From: Oscillospiraceae bacterium
Lineage (GTDB): Bacteria; Bacillota; Clostridia; Oscillospirales; Ruminococcaceae
Length of the DNA stretch: 37,051 nucleotides
Direction: 5' to 3'
Assembly: GCA_022508925.1 (NCBI GenBank)
Contig: JAFLUF010000013.1
Location: 1-37,051, forward strand
Made by a program: the position numbers and the translations under genes. The notes beneath the pieces were generated by a model. The model made no database searches. It saw nothing but the letters and a program-made list of their open reading frames with translations, and was not told the DNA's origin. This document shows, piece by piece, positions 7,121 through 14,841 of the stretch. Position 1 is the first letter of the stretch. Every line of letters starts with the position of its first letter.

Positions 7121-9143
7121 AATTTCCGTTTATTGCTTTATATAAGTCGTCAATGTGCTTATAGTCGTAGGTTTTGCCTTTGTAGGAAGCAGTGAGGTTC
7201 TGACATTTATTGAAAGCCCAGAGACCTATTTTGGTTACGCTTTCGGGGATCTCCACATTTGTAAGGCTTTGGCAGTTTTCAAATGCGCTAATGCCAATAG
7301 AAACAACACCGTTCGGAATATTTACGTTTGTTAGACTTTTGCAATTGAAAAATGTCGTTTCGCCTATTGCGGTCAGACTGTCCGGGAGTGTAACGATTGT
7401 AAGACCTTCGCAGTTTTCAAACGCGCTGTCGCCCACCGAGATAACGCCGTCCGGCAGCGTTATACCTGTAAGGCTCGTACAGCCTTCAAACGCCTGAACG
7501 CCTATCTTAACAAGACTATCGGGAAATTCAACGCTTTTAAGTCCCGTACAGCCTTGGAAAGCTCCCTCGCCGATACGGGCAACGCTGTCGGGAATAACTA
7601 TACTCTCAAGGCTTTCGCAATTATTGAAAAATTCAAGTCCTATCTCTTCAATACCATTGGGCAGCGTAGCATTTTTCAGTTTTTCACAGCCGAAGAAAAC
7701 TTGCTCTCCAAGCTCTGTCACACTATCGGGAATCGTTACGCTCGCAAGGCTCCTGCACCCACCGAAAGCGCCTTTGCCGATCTCGGTAACACTGTTGGGG
7801 ATAGTTATGTCCGAAAGCTTTTCACAGTAAATAAAAGCTTTTTCACCAATTGAAGTAACGCTGTCGGGAATGGTTATGCTTGTGAGGTCCGAGCAGTTGT
7901 CGAAAGCCCGGTTTCCTATTGAAGTAACGCCATCGGAAACCGTTACGCTTTTCAGATTTTCGCAGTAATAGAAAGCGCTGTCTCCGATAGCGGCAACGCC
8001 GTCCGGAATAACCACCGTTTCAGCATCGTACAGACAGTCAATAACCGTGTTATCGACAATACACAAGCCGTTTTCGTCATAAGAATAATTTACGGCAAAA
8101 TATATATCGTCTTTAGAGTATTCTTTCTGCCTGTAGTATATGCTCTCAAGATTATCGCAGTTAATGGAAGTAACCGTGCCAAATTCGGTGACAATGGTCC
8201 AACTGCTCTTCCTGCTTTTGTTCCAGCCGAAGGCATCTTCACCTATTGAGGTCACGCTGTCGGGAATTGTTACGCCCGTAAGACTTTCGCAAGACAAAAA
8301 AGCCTGGCTGCCAATATGGTTCAAGCTGTCGGGAAGCGTAATGCCCGGAAGACTTTTGCAGCCTTGGAAAGCGCTGCTATGAATACTGATTACGCTGTCC
8401 GGAAGCGTAACGCTTGTCAGACCCATGCAGTTAGCAAAAGCATAGTAGCCGATCTCTGTCACACCGTATGGGATATCTATGCTTGTAATGCTTTTACATC
8501 CGTAAAAAGCAGATTCGCCTATCTTCGTCACGCCGTCGGGTATATTTATGCTTGTCAGGCTTGTACAGCCGTTGAAAGCTCTGCCGCCAATCTCCGTCAC
8601 GCCGTCGGGAATATTTACGCTTTTAAGGCTTGTACAGCCGTTAAAAGCGGAACCGCCAATCTCTGTCACACTGTCGGGAATTTTTATGCTTTCAAGGCTT
8701 TCGCAGCCGTCGAAAGCGTGATTGCCGATTTTAGTCACGCCGTCGGGAATTGTAATACTTGTCAGGTTATTACAGGCGTAAAAGGCATTGTCGCCGATCT
8801 CCGTAACGGTGTCAGGGATAGTTACGCTCTTAATATTGGAAACGTGTTCAAATGTGACCGCATATGTGTTATCGGAAACCTCCGTCGTAACCATCTCTTT
8901 TTTGTCAATATTAAAAGTGTCGTATAATTTAACTACCGGCTTTCCGTCCAGCTCTTTCGGTATCACAATTTTTTCGCTGTCGCCGAGGTATTTTGTAATC
9001 GCCACTCCGCCGTCGGTTTCCTCGTACTCATAAAGTTCTTCGTCTTTAACGCCGAATACATTTATGCCGTTTTTTTCGCAGCCGCAAAGCGTGACAGCAA
9101 GAGCCGCCGCGGTGATTGACGCGAAAACTGTCCTTAATTTCAT
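7119..9143 (-). CDS. BspA-like leucine-rich repeat lipoprotein (674 aa)
   Basis: The chosen start is the ATG at 9141-9143, which has AAGGAGGA eight bases upstream and places the lipobox LCGC (MKLRTVFASITAAALAVTLC) correctly. An in-frame TTG 57 bases further upstream lacks these. After the lipid-anchored Cys comes a short domain of about 90 residues without repeats, then a long array of about 23-residue BspA-type repeats (consensus IPDSVTxIGxxAFxxC). The array is broken twice: by an insert with a Trp/Ser-rich stretch (SSWTIVTEFG) and by a Tyr/Asp-rich block resembling the insert in the smaller paralogue. It ends with YKGKTYDYKHIDDLYK. It is a likely surface adhesin or polymer-binding protein of unknown ligand. 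A strong promoter with a palindromic spacer lies upstream, and it has no operon partner. Confidence 0.88.
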   Translation of the reverse strand: MKLRTVFASITAAALAVTLCGCEKNGINVFGVKDEELYEYEETDGGVAITKYLGDSEKIVIPKELDGKPVVKLYDTFNIDKKEMVTTEVSDNTYAVTFEHVSNIKSVTIPDTVTEIGDNAFYACNNLTSITIPDGVTKIGNHAFDGCESLESIKIPDSVTEIGGSAFNGCTSLKSVNIPDGVTEIGGRAFNGCTSLTSINIPDGVTKIGESAFYGCKSITSIDIPYGVTEIGYYAFANCMGLTSVTLPDSVISIHSSAFQGCKSLPGITLPDSLNHIGSQAFLSCESLTGVTIPDSVTSIGEDAFGWNKSRKSSWTIVTEFGTVTSINCDNLESIYYRQKEYSKDDIYFAVNYSYDENGLCIVDNTVIDCLYDAETVVIPDGVAAIGDSAFYYCENLKSVTVSDGVTSIGNRAFDNCSDLTSITIPDSVTSIGEKAFIYCEKLSDITIPNSVTEIGKGAFGGCRSLASVTIPDSVTELGEQVFFGCEKLKNATLPNGIEEIGLEFFNNCESLESIVIPDSVARIGEGAFQGCTGLKSVEFPDSLVKIGVQAFEGCTSLTGITLPDGVISVGDSAFENCEGLTIVTLPDSLTAIGETTFFNCKSLTNVNIPNGVVSIGISAFENCQSLTNVEIPESVTKIGLWAFNKCQNLTASYKGKTYDYKHIDDLYKAINGN

Positions 9144-9256
9144 AAAATTGTCCTCCTTATGTAATAGAACGTAAACTGAAATTTTACAGCGCATTTTCAA
9201 ATTTATTTGGTCTGTATTACCTCCTCAGTTAATCGAAACACAACTGCTTGTTTTTT

Positions 9257-9285
9257 ATTATACATAATACGGCGTATTATTTCAA
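9257..9285 (-). promoter_or_regulatory. Promoter of the larger BspA-like gene
   Basis: On the minus strand TTGAAA (9280-9285) and TATAAT (9257-9262) are spaced by 17 bases. The leader to the ATG is about 105 bases and contains a second GGAGG at about 9220-9224 that precedes no clear start codon. Confidence 0.75.
9264..9280. promoter_or_regulatory. Palindromic operator candidate in the promoter spacer
   Basis: ATAATACG-G-CGTATTAT is a perfect 17-base inverted repeat around a central base. It fills the spacer between the -35 and -10 boxes. Its position and symmetry fit a dimeric repressor site. The regulator is not identifiable here. Confidence 0.55.
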
Positions 9286-9329
9286 GTACAGCGCGCATTT
9301 TGCGAATTTATTTGTGCAATTTGTACAAC

Positions 9330-9359
9330 AAAAAGAACCGCTCTGCAAAGAGCGGTTCT
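9330..9359 (-). terminator. Intrinsic terminator after the hemolysin III gene
   Basis: On the minus strand AGAACCGCTCT and AGAGCGGTTCT form an 11-bp stem with a TTGC loop, followed by TTTTGTTG. It lies eight bases past the stop of the hemolysin III gene. Confidence 0.85.
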
Positions 9360-9367
9360 GAATCAAT

Positions 9368-10054
9368 TTACATAACGTAAAACAAAATGCAGAAGAAATG
9401 AAGCAGACTTCCGACAACTACAAACAAATGGAATACCGAATGCATATACGCGTGCTTTTTACCTGCGCCGTAAATAACCGCGCCTATCGTGTAGGAAACG
9501 CCGCCCGTAAGCAAAAACACAAGTCCGCCTATTCCTATCGAAGCGAGAACGATGTTTATCGTAAACACAATGCACCAGCCGAGTCCGAGATACAAAAGCA
9601 TTGACACGACCTTAAACTTTTTCATGTCTATGGCGTTTAATACAATTCCCGCCGCGGCAAGTCCCCACTGTATCCCGAAATATACCCAGCCGAGCGCCGT
9701 GTTTGCCTCGCGTATGGTGCAAAGCGTAAACGGCGTGTAGGTTCCCGCTATAAGCAGATAGATCGCACAATGGTCGAGTATCCTGAAAACCTTTTTGGCT
9801 TTCAGCTCGGGCTTTAGTCCGTGATAGATGCTTGACATACAGTAGAGAATTATCATCATTCCGCCGTAGATCGCGCCGCTTATCACTCCGTAAACGTTTG
9901 CGTGAAGCGCCGCCATGATTACGCAGAGCGTTGTGGCGGTTATTCCGAGAGCGCCGCCGACAATGTGCGAGGTCATATTGAATATTTCCTCGCCTCTTGT
10001 GTAATTCGGAAGCTCTATTCTGCTGAGCCGTTCGGTTCTGCTGTGGTTTGACAT
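9368..10054 (-). CDS. Hemolysin III / PAQR-family integral membrane protein
   Basis: This 228-residue protein has about seven membrane segments. Signature residues are TSHIVGG near the first segment, SSIYHGL, LDHCAIYLLIAGTYTPF in the middle, and HSVFHLFVVVGSLLHF near the end. These place the conserved Ser, Asp and His residues that bind zinc in PAQR proteins. The chosen start is the ATG at 10052-10054, with AGGTG six bases upstream; a GTG nine bases earlier has no spacing for a ribosome site. Bacterial members are often annotated as hemolysins, but a hydrolase-type or lipid-related membrane role is as likely. It starts 37 bases after the preceding gene stops and probably shares the cellulase operon transcript. 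Confidence 0.85.
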   Translation of the reverse strand: MSNHSRTERLSRIELPNYTRGEEIFNMTSHIVGGALGITATTLCVIMAALHANVYGVISGAIYGGMMIILYCMSSIYHGLKPELKAKKVFRILDHCAIYLLIAGTYTPFTLCTIREANTALGWVYFGIQWGLAAAGIVLNAIDMKKFKVVSMLLYLGLGWCIVFTINIVLASIGIGGLVFLLTGGVSYTIGAVIYGAGKKHAYMHSVFHLFVVVGSLLHFFCILFYVM

Positions 10055-10091
10055 TTTTATCACCTTTTCTTTTGTCTTAACTTTTAACGGT

Positions 10092-11249
10092 TTATACCCT
10101 CTTGTTAAATCCCGACACTATTTCACCGGCGTCGTTATAGCGGCTTTTGTCGCGGATATCGTCGTCGTCCGTCATAAGGTCTTCTACACGTTTATTCGCG
10201 ATGATCTCGGTACTGCGCTTTGACGAAGTTTTCTGGGGACGCGCGACTTCGTCCGTATCATCATTTTTTTCACTTTCATCGTTTTTATTCATTGCGTTTC
10301 GCATATAAGCGCTCTTTTGGATCTGCGGAACGGAGGTCTGCGCGAAAAACGCGTCGTCTGCCGAATCGCTTTTGGTTGTAATTAAGGATTCTGCTTTTTT
10401 CTCAGAAGGACTTGCCTTAAGTTCCGATTCGCTAATCTTCGCCAGCCTCACCGTTTCCGAAGAAACAGTATCACGGCGCATCGTGCCGGCGTTTTTCGGC
10501 TTAACTTCGGATTTTTCACCTGTCTTATCCGTAAGAGGTATAATGGGTGTGTTCCGCTTTTCGGAAGCCTTTTCGGATCTGGCTTGTCTTGCGGTGTAGG
10601 TAAACAACACGTCGTTTGCCGTGGAAGCGGGCTTTACAGCCGCCGTGCGTGAATAAGTCCCTTTCCCTTCGGCGTTTACGGAGATCCCGCGCTCGGAATA
10701 ACGCGGCTCGGACGCTTTGTTCTTTACCTGCGGAACGACCTCCGGCAGCGGTCTTCTGAGCGCCGCGGCACGGATAATATCATAAACGACCAGAAGCAGA
10801 CACGGAATAACAGCAAGCACAAATACCCCGATCGGTGATTTTATAAAGCCGATAAGTCTTCCCAAAAACTCACTGCAATAATCCGCTTTGCCTATCAGGC
10901 TGCTTTCGGAAATAACAACGTCTTTATTATTCTCCAGCACTGTCATCTGGTAAACTCCGTCAAGCACCTCATAGCCTTTTCCGTAGCCGAGCGAAAGTCC
11001 GTCATCTTTTTTATACAATACAAGCCTTCCCTCGTCTACCTCATACGGCGCGCATGGATTTACAATTACCGCGCTTCCCTTTGGCGCGGTTGTTATGTCC
11101 TCCTGTTCTACGACATAAACGTTTGCGCCGAAAATATTTACGGTTTCCTCAGAAGAGAATGCCAAAGAAACAAAAATCAGTACAATGCACAGAACAAGCA
11201 TTATTCCGCACAAAACATATCCTGTTATCCGCGCGATCTTATTTCCCAA
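10092..11249 (-). CDS. Signal-peptidase-like (S26B fold) membrane protein lacking the catalytic Ser motif
   Basis: With the TTG at 11247-11249 as start (AGGGGAG eight bases upstream), the protein has 385 residues and does not overlap the preceding cellulase gene. An ATG at 11343-11345 would add 32 residues but overlap that gene by 62 bases. It has a first membrane segment (IMLVLCIVLIFVSLAF), then an external stretch with NIFGANVYVVE and a block where S26B enzymes have SM-P and H-R active-site motifs. Here those positions read EQEDI and GYGKGYEV. Then comes LIGKADYCSEFLGRLIGFI and a second membrane segment (IGVFVLAVIPCLLLVVYDII), the usual end of SipW/archaeal-type signal peptidases. A charged tail of about 210 residues follows. 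It is probably not a peptidase. The fold call is by pattern and moderately secure. Confidence 0.6.
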   Translation of the reverse strand: MGNKIARITGYVLCGIMLVLCIVLIFVSLAFSSEETVNIFGANVYVVEQEDITTAPKGSAVIVNPCAPYEVDEGRLVLYKKDDGLSLGYGKGYEVLDGVYQMTVLENNKDVVISESSLIGKADYCSEFLGRLIGFIKSPIGVFVLAVIPCLLLVVYDIIRAAALRRPLPEVVPQVKNKASEPRYSERGISVNAEGKGTYSRTAAVKPASTANDVLFTYTARQARSEKASEKRNTPIIPLTDKTGEKSEVKPKNAGTMRRDTVSSETVRLAKISESELKASPSEKKAESLITTKSDSADDAFFAQTSVPQIQKSAYMRNAMNKNDESEKNDDTDEVARPQKTSSKRSTEIIANKRVEDLMTDDDDIRDKSRYNDAGEIVSGFNKRV

Positions 11250-11283
11250 ATTATCAACTCCCCTGTTTTTATGAATATTCGGT

Positions 11284-13089
11284 TTATAAACCCTTGGCGC
11301 TTGTGAGAGTGATCCCGTTTTCTCCGAGCGGTATGGCGTGGTCAAGACCGACGAATTTACCGCCCTCCTGCCAGAGGACTTCTTTTACAAACCCATACTT
11401 TTCGGTATCCCACGTCTTGAAATCGTCAAGAACAAGTCCGCCCGTATCTCCCGAATTCGCGTTGAAACACCAGAACGTGTGATTTAAATGATATGTTTTT
11501 ATGAGCTGTCTCATACAGGTCATCCACTTTAAGTTCGGGTCGCGCATAAAGCCTCCCCACTCGCCTATCAGCAACGGCGCGGTGTTATCCTCGTAGATGT
11601 AGAACCAGTTGTCGTGCCAACAGTCCTTCATAAGGCTGTCATAATCATAACCGTTCTGAAACCACGGCTGTTCGTAAACGGTAGGTCCGTAATCGTGCGG
11701 AGAATAAACAAGCTTATTCTGATACTGACCTAAATTTACGGGATAATCCTTAACTCCGCGGAGATTTCCGCCCCACCAGTTAAAATAATAATCCTTTTCA
11801 TCGGCAGAATGGTAGTCCATATTCGACGAGTTTATCGGGAATATCTCCGTTCCCTCTACCATTATCAGCAGATTGGGGTTTTTCGCCAGGATACGTTTCG
11901 CGGCAGTTTCGGCGGTGTATTTCCAGTTGTTTACGTCGGTGGAATTGTTCCAGATCGCCTTATTAGTTTCAAACGGCTTTCCGTGCGGCTCGTTTTTTAT
12001 GTCGATGGCGATTATCGTGTCATTATCCTTATATCTCTCGGCTATCCACTCGAGCGCACGGTAATAATCCTCCACGGAAACATTCGACGTATACCAGAGA
12101 TTTACGTTATGACCCGAAGCGTCGGTCTCGGCAGAGTGAATGTCGGGCATTACTTTCATGCCGTTCTGTTCGGCGAGCTTAAGGAAATAATCGAATATCT
12201 GCAGGCTGTTCATATCGTTAAGCTCGGTGTTATAGGCGTTATTATAGTTCGCGCGCGGATATTCTCCCGCCGCCCACTGATTTATAAGCTGTGCGGAGAT
12301 CGGCACGCGTATGAGATTAAAGCCGTGGTCGGCAATAGACTTTACCGTGGGAGCAAGCTGGCTGTTCCAGAGTCCGTCAAAGGTATTCGTGCCGGTATTG
12401 TATCCGAACCAATTCACGCCTGTTATCCATACCTCTTTGCCGTCTTTATCGAGTATCCTGCGTCCGTCGGTATGAAGCCAGTCATCGCCCTGTTTAGCCT
12501 CGGGGACTCTTTCCAGAAGCTCTGCTATCGTTCCGGAAACATTCTCATTGGGTATTTGGTCGTTGTTCTGCCCACCCGACGGGCTTGAAGGACCCGAACT
12601 GTTATGAGTTCCGCTCGCTGTTCCGCCCGACGGAGAAAAATCCGAGGGACTGCTGAAGTTAAAGCCCGCGGTTATCGAGCCGTTCTGCGGTATGACAGAG
12701 TTCGAATCGGAGGTTACGGTCACTGTCGTTCCGTTTACCGAAAACGAAGCCCCCCAGCCGGTCGTAATGCTGAATCCGCTCGGTACGGTAAAGCTCGCGC
12801 TCCAACCGCTTACTTCGCCGCCGCTGTTCTTTACAACTATCTCCACTGTTCCGCAGTAATTGCTGCCCTCGTTCCAAGAGGCGCTCTTTTTTAGCTCTAA
12901 AGTAAGCGTATTCTGAGTTGGATCCGACGATGAATTTTCATCGGACAAATTCCCGCTGTCTGTACCGTCAGTTGATGAATAATAACCGTTTCCGCCGGGA
13001 TCACGGCTATATTCCGAACGCGTACAGCCCGCCGCCAGCAAAACCGTGGTCAGGATAAGCGCGCCGGCTCTTATGACTTTTTTACTCAT
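11284..13089 (-). CDS. CBM2-GH5 cellulase lipoprotein
   Basis: This is a 601-residue predicted lipoprotein (lipobox LAAGC) likely held on the cell surface. After a Ser/Asp/Gly linker, residues about 60-155 form a carbohydrate-binding module of the CBM2 type (SASWNEGSNYCGTVEI, then SGWSASF and GWGASFSVNG). A Gly/Ser/Pro linker leads to the GH5 barrel from about residue 195. Catalytic features are the acid/base Glu in DIKNEPHG and the nucleophile Glu in LLIGEWGGF, with GFNLIRVPIS and HDYG also typical. The opening VNWFGYNTG points to a GH5_1-like enzyme, so cellulose or mixed-linkage glucan is the probable substrate. No dockerin is seen, so it is not a cellulosome component. The start has AAGGTG upstream. 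Confidence 0.92.
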   Translation of the reverse strand: MSKKVIRAGALILTTVLLAAGCTRSEYSRDPGGNGYYSSTDGTDSGNLSDENSSSDPTQNTLTLELKKSASWNEGSNYCGTVEIVVKNSGGEVSGWSASFTVPSGFSITTGWGASFSVNGTTVTVTSDSNSVIPQNGSITAGFNFSSPSDFSPSGGTASGTHNSSGPSSPSGGQNNDQIPNENVSGTIAELLERVPEAKQGDDWLHTDGRRILDKDGKEVWITGVNWFGYNTGTNTFDGLWNSQLAPTVKSIADHGFNLIRVPISAQLINQWAAGEYPRANYNNAYNTELNDMNSLQIFDYFLKLAEQNGMKVMPDIHSAETDASGHNVNLWYTSNVSVEDYYRALEWIAERYKDNDTIIAIDIKNEPHGKPFETNKAIWNNSTDVNNWKYTAETAAKRILAKNPNLLIMVEGTEIFPINSSNMDYHSADEKDYYFNWWGGNLRGVKDYPVNLGQYQNKLVYSPHDYGPTVYEQPWFQNGYDYDSLMKDCWHDNWFYIYEDNTAPLLIGEWGGFMRDPNLKWMTCMRQLIKTYHLNHTFWCFNANSGDTGGLVLDDFKTWDTEKYGFVKEVLWQEGGKFVGLDHAIPLGENGITLTSAKGL

Positions 13090-13122
13090 ACTGTCACCTT
13101 TTTAATTCAGCTATATTATAAT

Positions 13123-13152
13123 ATTATAACACAAAACATCTGCCTTTGTCAA
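13123..13152 (-). promoter_or_regulatory. Promoter of the CBM2-GH5 cellulase operon
   Basis: On the minus strand TTGACA (13147-13152) and TATAAT (13123-13128) are spaced by 18 bases; a second TATAAT lies at 13115-13120. It opens the transcript for the cellulase, the signal-peptidase-like gene and the hemolysin III gene. Confidence 0.65.
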
Positions 13153-13161
13153 TATAAATAA

Positions 13162-14028
13162 TCAGACTGTCGTTTCTTGTTTGTTTTCAGTATTTTTTGA
13201 AACGGCGGCACTTTTCATGGTATAGCTTTCCACTCCCGAGACCGTCTCTCCGTCTACCTGAAGCGGCGTCGGACGGTCGAATCTGACCTCTACGTCATAT
13301 CCCTCGATAGTTTCAAACATATCGGTGTATTTTATATGCTCGCCATTGAAAATGGACGAAAACCGCGTCAATGTCTTTATTCTTCCGGCGGTGTGCCATA
13401 TCGCTACGGTAATTTTCCGCTCGGGATTAAGTCTGTCCTGATTGGGAGTTACACACATTCCGCCGCCGTAGTATCTGCCGTTCATTGTAGGCGCGAGCCA
13501 GACCTTTTTATACTCGTACTTCTTTCCGTCAACGGTTATAACGGCGTTTGCGGGCTTGAAATTGAACAAAACGCCTTTTATTGCTATCGCCGTGTAGTTT
13601 ACGGGCTTATCGGATTTAGCACGCAGGATATCGCCCTGTTCGCAGCAATATCCGTCAACTCCGTAACCTATGCCGTTGAGGACTTTGTAGGTCTTCCCTT
13701 TAATCTGCGCGACGGGCAGGTCTTTTATGTAGGGATTGAGCAGGATAAGCCCGTCTTTTCCGATATCGCGCAGGAAATCGTTTCCCGTACCCGCGGGAAA
13801 ATAATATATCTCTTTGTCGTCGGGAATTTCATCCACGCTGTTTATAAGACGGCTTATCGTTCCGTCTCCGCCGCACAGAACGATTTTCTCTTCCGATTTG
13901 AGTATTTCGCTGTACGGAGTCTCGCGGACGTCCTTAAATTCGAGCTTTTCATCGGTAAGCTCCTTTATCTTCTCGGCGTATTCAAGCCCTTTTTTGTTTG
14001 CGGCAAGCGGATTGTAATAAACTATCAT
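13162..14028 (-). CDS. Diacylglycerol-kinase-like lipid kinase (DagK/YegS family)
   Basis: This 288-residue protein shows the DAGK catalytic fold. VYYNPLAANKKG opens the nucleotide-binding domain. CGGDGTISRLIN (near residues 51-62) is the family GGDGT motif, and PAGTGNDFLRD (near 78-88) is the second nucleotide loop. The C-terminal beta-sandwich ends with PLQVDGE, where the family normally has its phosphate-binding region. It would phosphorylate diacylglycerol or a related lipid using ATP at the membrane face. Its ATG overlaps the stop of the upstream PlsC gene by the sequence ATGA, so the two are translationally coupled. Together they suggest recycling of diacylglycerol, or synthesis of phosphatidic acid, by one operon. 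The exact lipid is not determinable from sequence. Confidence 0.88.
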   Translation of the reverse strand: MIVYYNPLAANKKGLEYAEKIKELTDEKLEFKDVRETPYSEILKSEEKIVLCGGDGTISRLINSVDEIPDDKEIYYFPAGTGNDFLRDIGKDGLILLNPYIKDLPVAQIKGKTYKVLNGIGYGVDGYCCEQGDILRAKSDKPVNYTAIAIKGVLFNFKPANAVITVDGKKYEYKKVWLAPTMNGRYYGGGMCVTPNQDRLNPERKITVAIWHTAGRIKTLTRFSSIFNGEHIKYTDMFETIEGYDVEVRFDRPTPLQVDGETVSGVESYTMKSAAVSKNTENKQETTV

Positions 14029-14819
14029 TTTTTATTCTCCTCAATATATTTTTTTATTTTTCCGTGTATCTCTTCCGAAAGCTCGACAGACTTTCTGCCG
14101 GCCGGGTCGATAACGTCTATAATATCAAAACGCACCTCGGTGCTTTCCAAAGGAAAGCGCTTATGGACCTCGTCTGTTCCTATAATTGCCGAAACGACTA
14201 TCGGACAGCCCGTGTCGATCGCGATCTTAAAGCATCCCGCCTGAAATTTCTGTAACTGACCGTCCTTGCTTCGGTGTCCCTCGGGATAAACGCCTACCGA
14301 CATAACGCCGCGGTTTATATAGTCCTCCGCGACATCTACCGCGTGTCTGTCGCTTTTCGTGCTTTTTCTTCCTATCGGTATATAACAGCAGCGCGTTATC
14401 ATGCCTCTTACTATCGGAATTGTAAAAAGCTGTTCTTTTGCGATAAACGATATCCTTCTCGGTCTTAACACAAGACTCTGGACCATATTGTCAAGCTGTG
14501 ACAGATGGTTTGACACAAGCAGGAACGGTTTATCCGGAAGCTTTTCAAGACCGCTCGTTCTGATCTTCGCCCGCGCCCCTCCGCAGACAAACGCATACGC
14601 GAGGTTAAGATTCCAAAGATAAAACGCCGACGGCTTGCCGTAATATTTTCCTTTTGGAACGATTGCCGAAAGGAATGCAAAAAACAGCCACAACAACACC
14701 GCAAATATAAACGCAAAGCCTGAAAACATCGCCAACAGCATCCAGAAATTTCCGATCATAAATGACAGCGCAACTGAGCATATCAAGCTCAGGATCAAAA
14801 TAAACAAAATCGGGTGCAT
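14025..14819 (-). CDS. plsC: 1-acyl-glycerol-3-phosphate acyltransferase (PlsC family)
   Basis: This 264-residue membrane-bound acyltransferase adds the second acyl chain to lysophosphatidic acid. Two N-terminal membrane segments (to about residue 53) precede the catalytic domain. Motif I is NHLSQLD (the NHxxxxD box). Motif III is YPEGHRSKDG, with His where most members have Thr. PIVVSAIIGTD is the final conserved block. The gene lies between the GH5_4 cellulase (23 bases upstream) and the lipid kinase (overlap ATGA), so it is probably transcribed with both. Its product, phosphatidic acid, is also the product of DAG phosphorylation by its neighbour. Assignment as PlsC is by family; paralogues act on other acyl acceptors. 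Confidence 0.85.
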   Translation of the reverse strand: MHPILFILILSLICSVALSFMIGNFWMLLAMFSGFAFIFAVLLWLFFAFLSAIVPKGKYYGKPSAFYLWNLNLAYAFVCGGARAKIRTSGLEKLPDKPFLLVSNHLSQLDNMVQSLVLRPRRISFIAKEQLFTIPIVRGMITRCCYIPIGRKSTKSDRHAVDVAEDYINRGVMSVGVYPEGHRSKDGQLQKFQAGCFKIAIDTGCPIVVSAIIGTDEVHKRFPLESTEVRFDIIDVIDPAGRKSVELSEEIHGKIKKYIEENKK

Positions 14820-14841
14820 GAATATCCTCTTTCTGTGAGAT

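Noticed and set aside
7210-9033. Several forward reading frames antisense to the larger BspA-like gene
   Set aside because: They are produced by the repetitive codons of the LRR gene on the other strand; repeated peptide patterns only.
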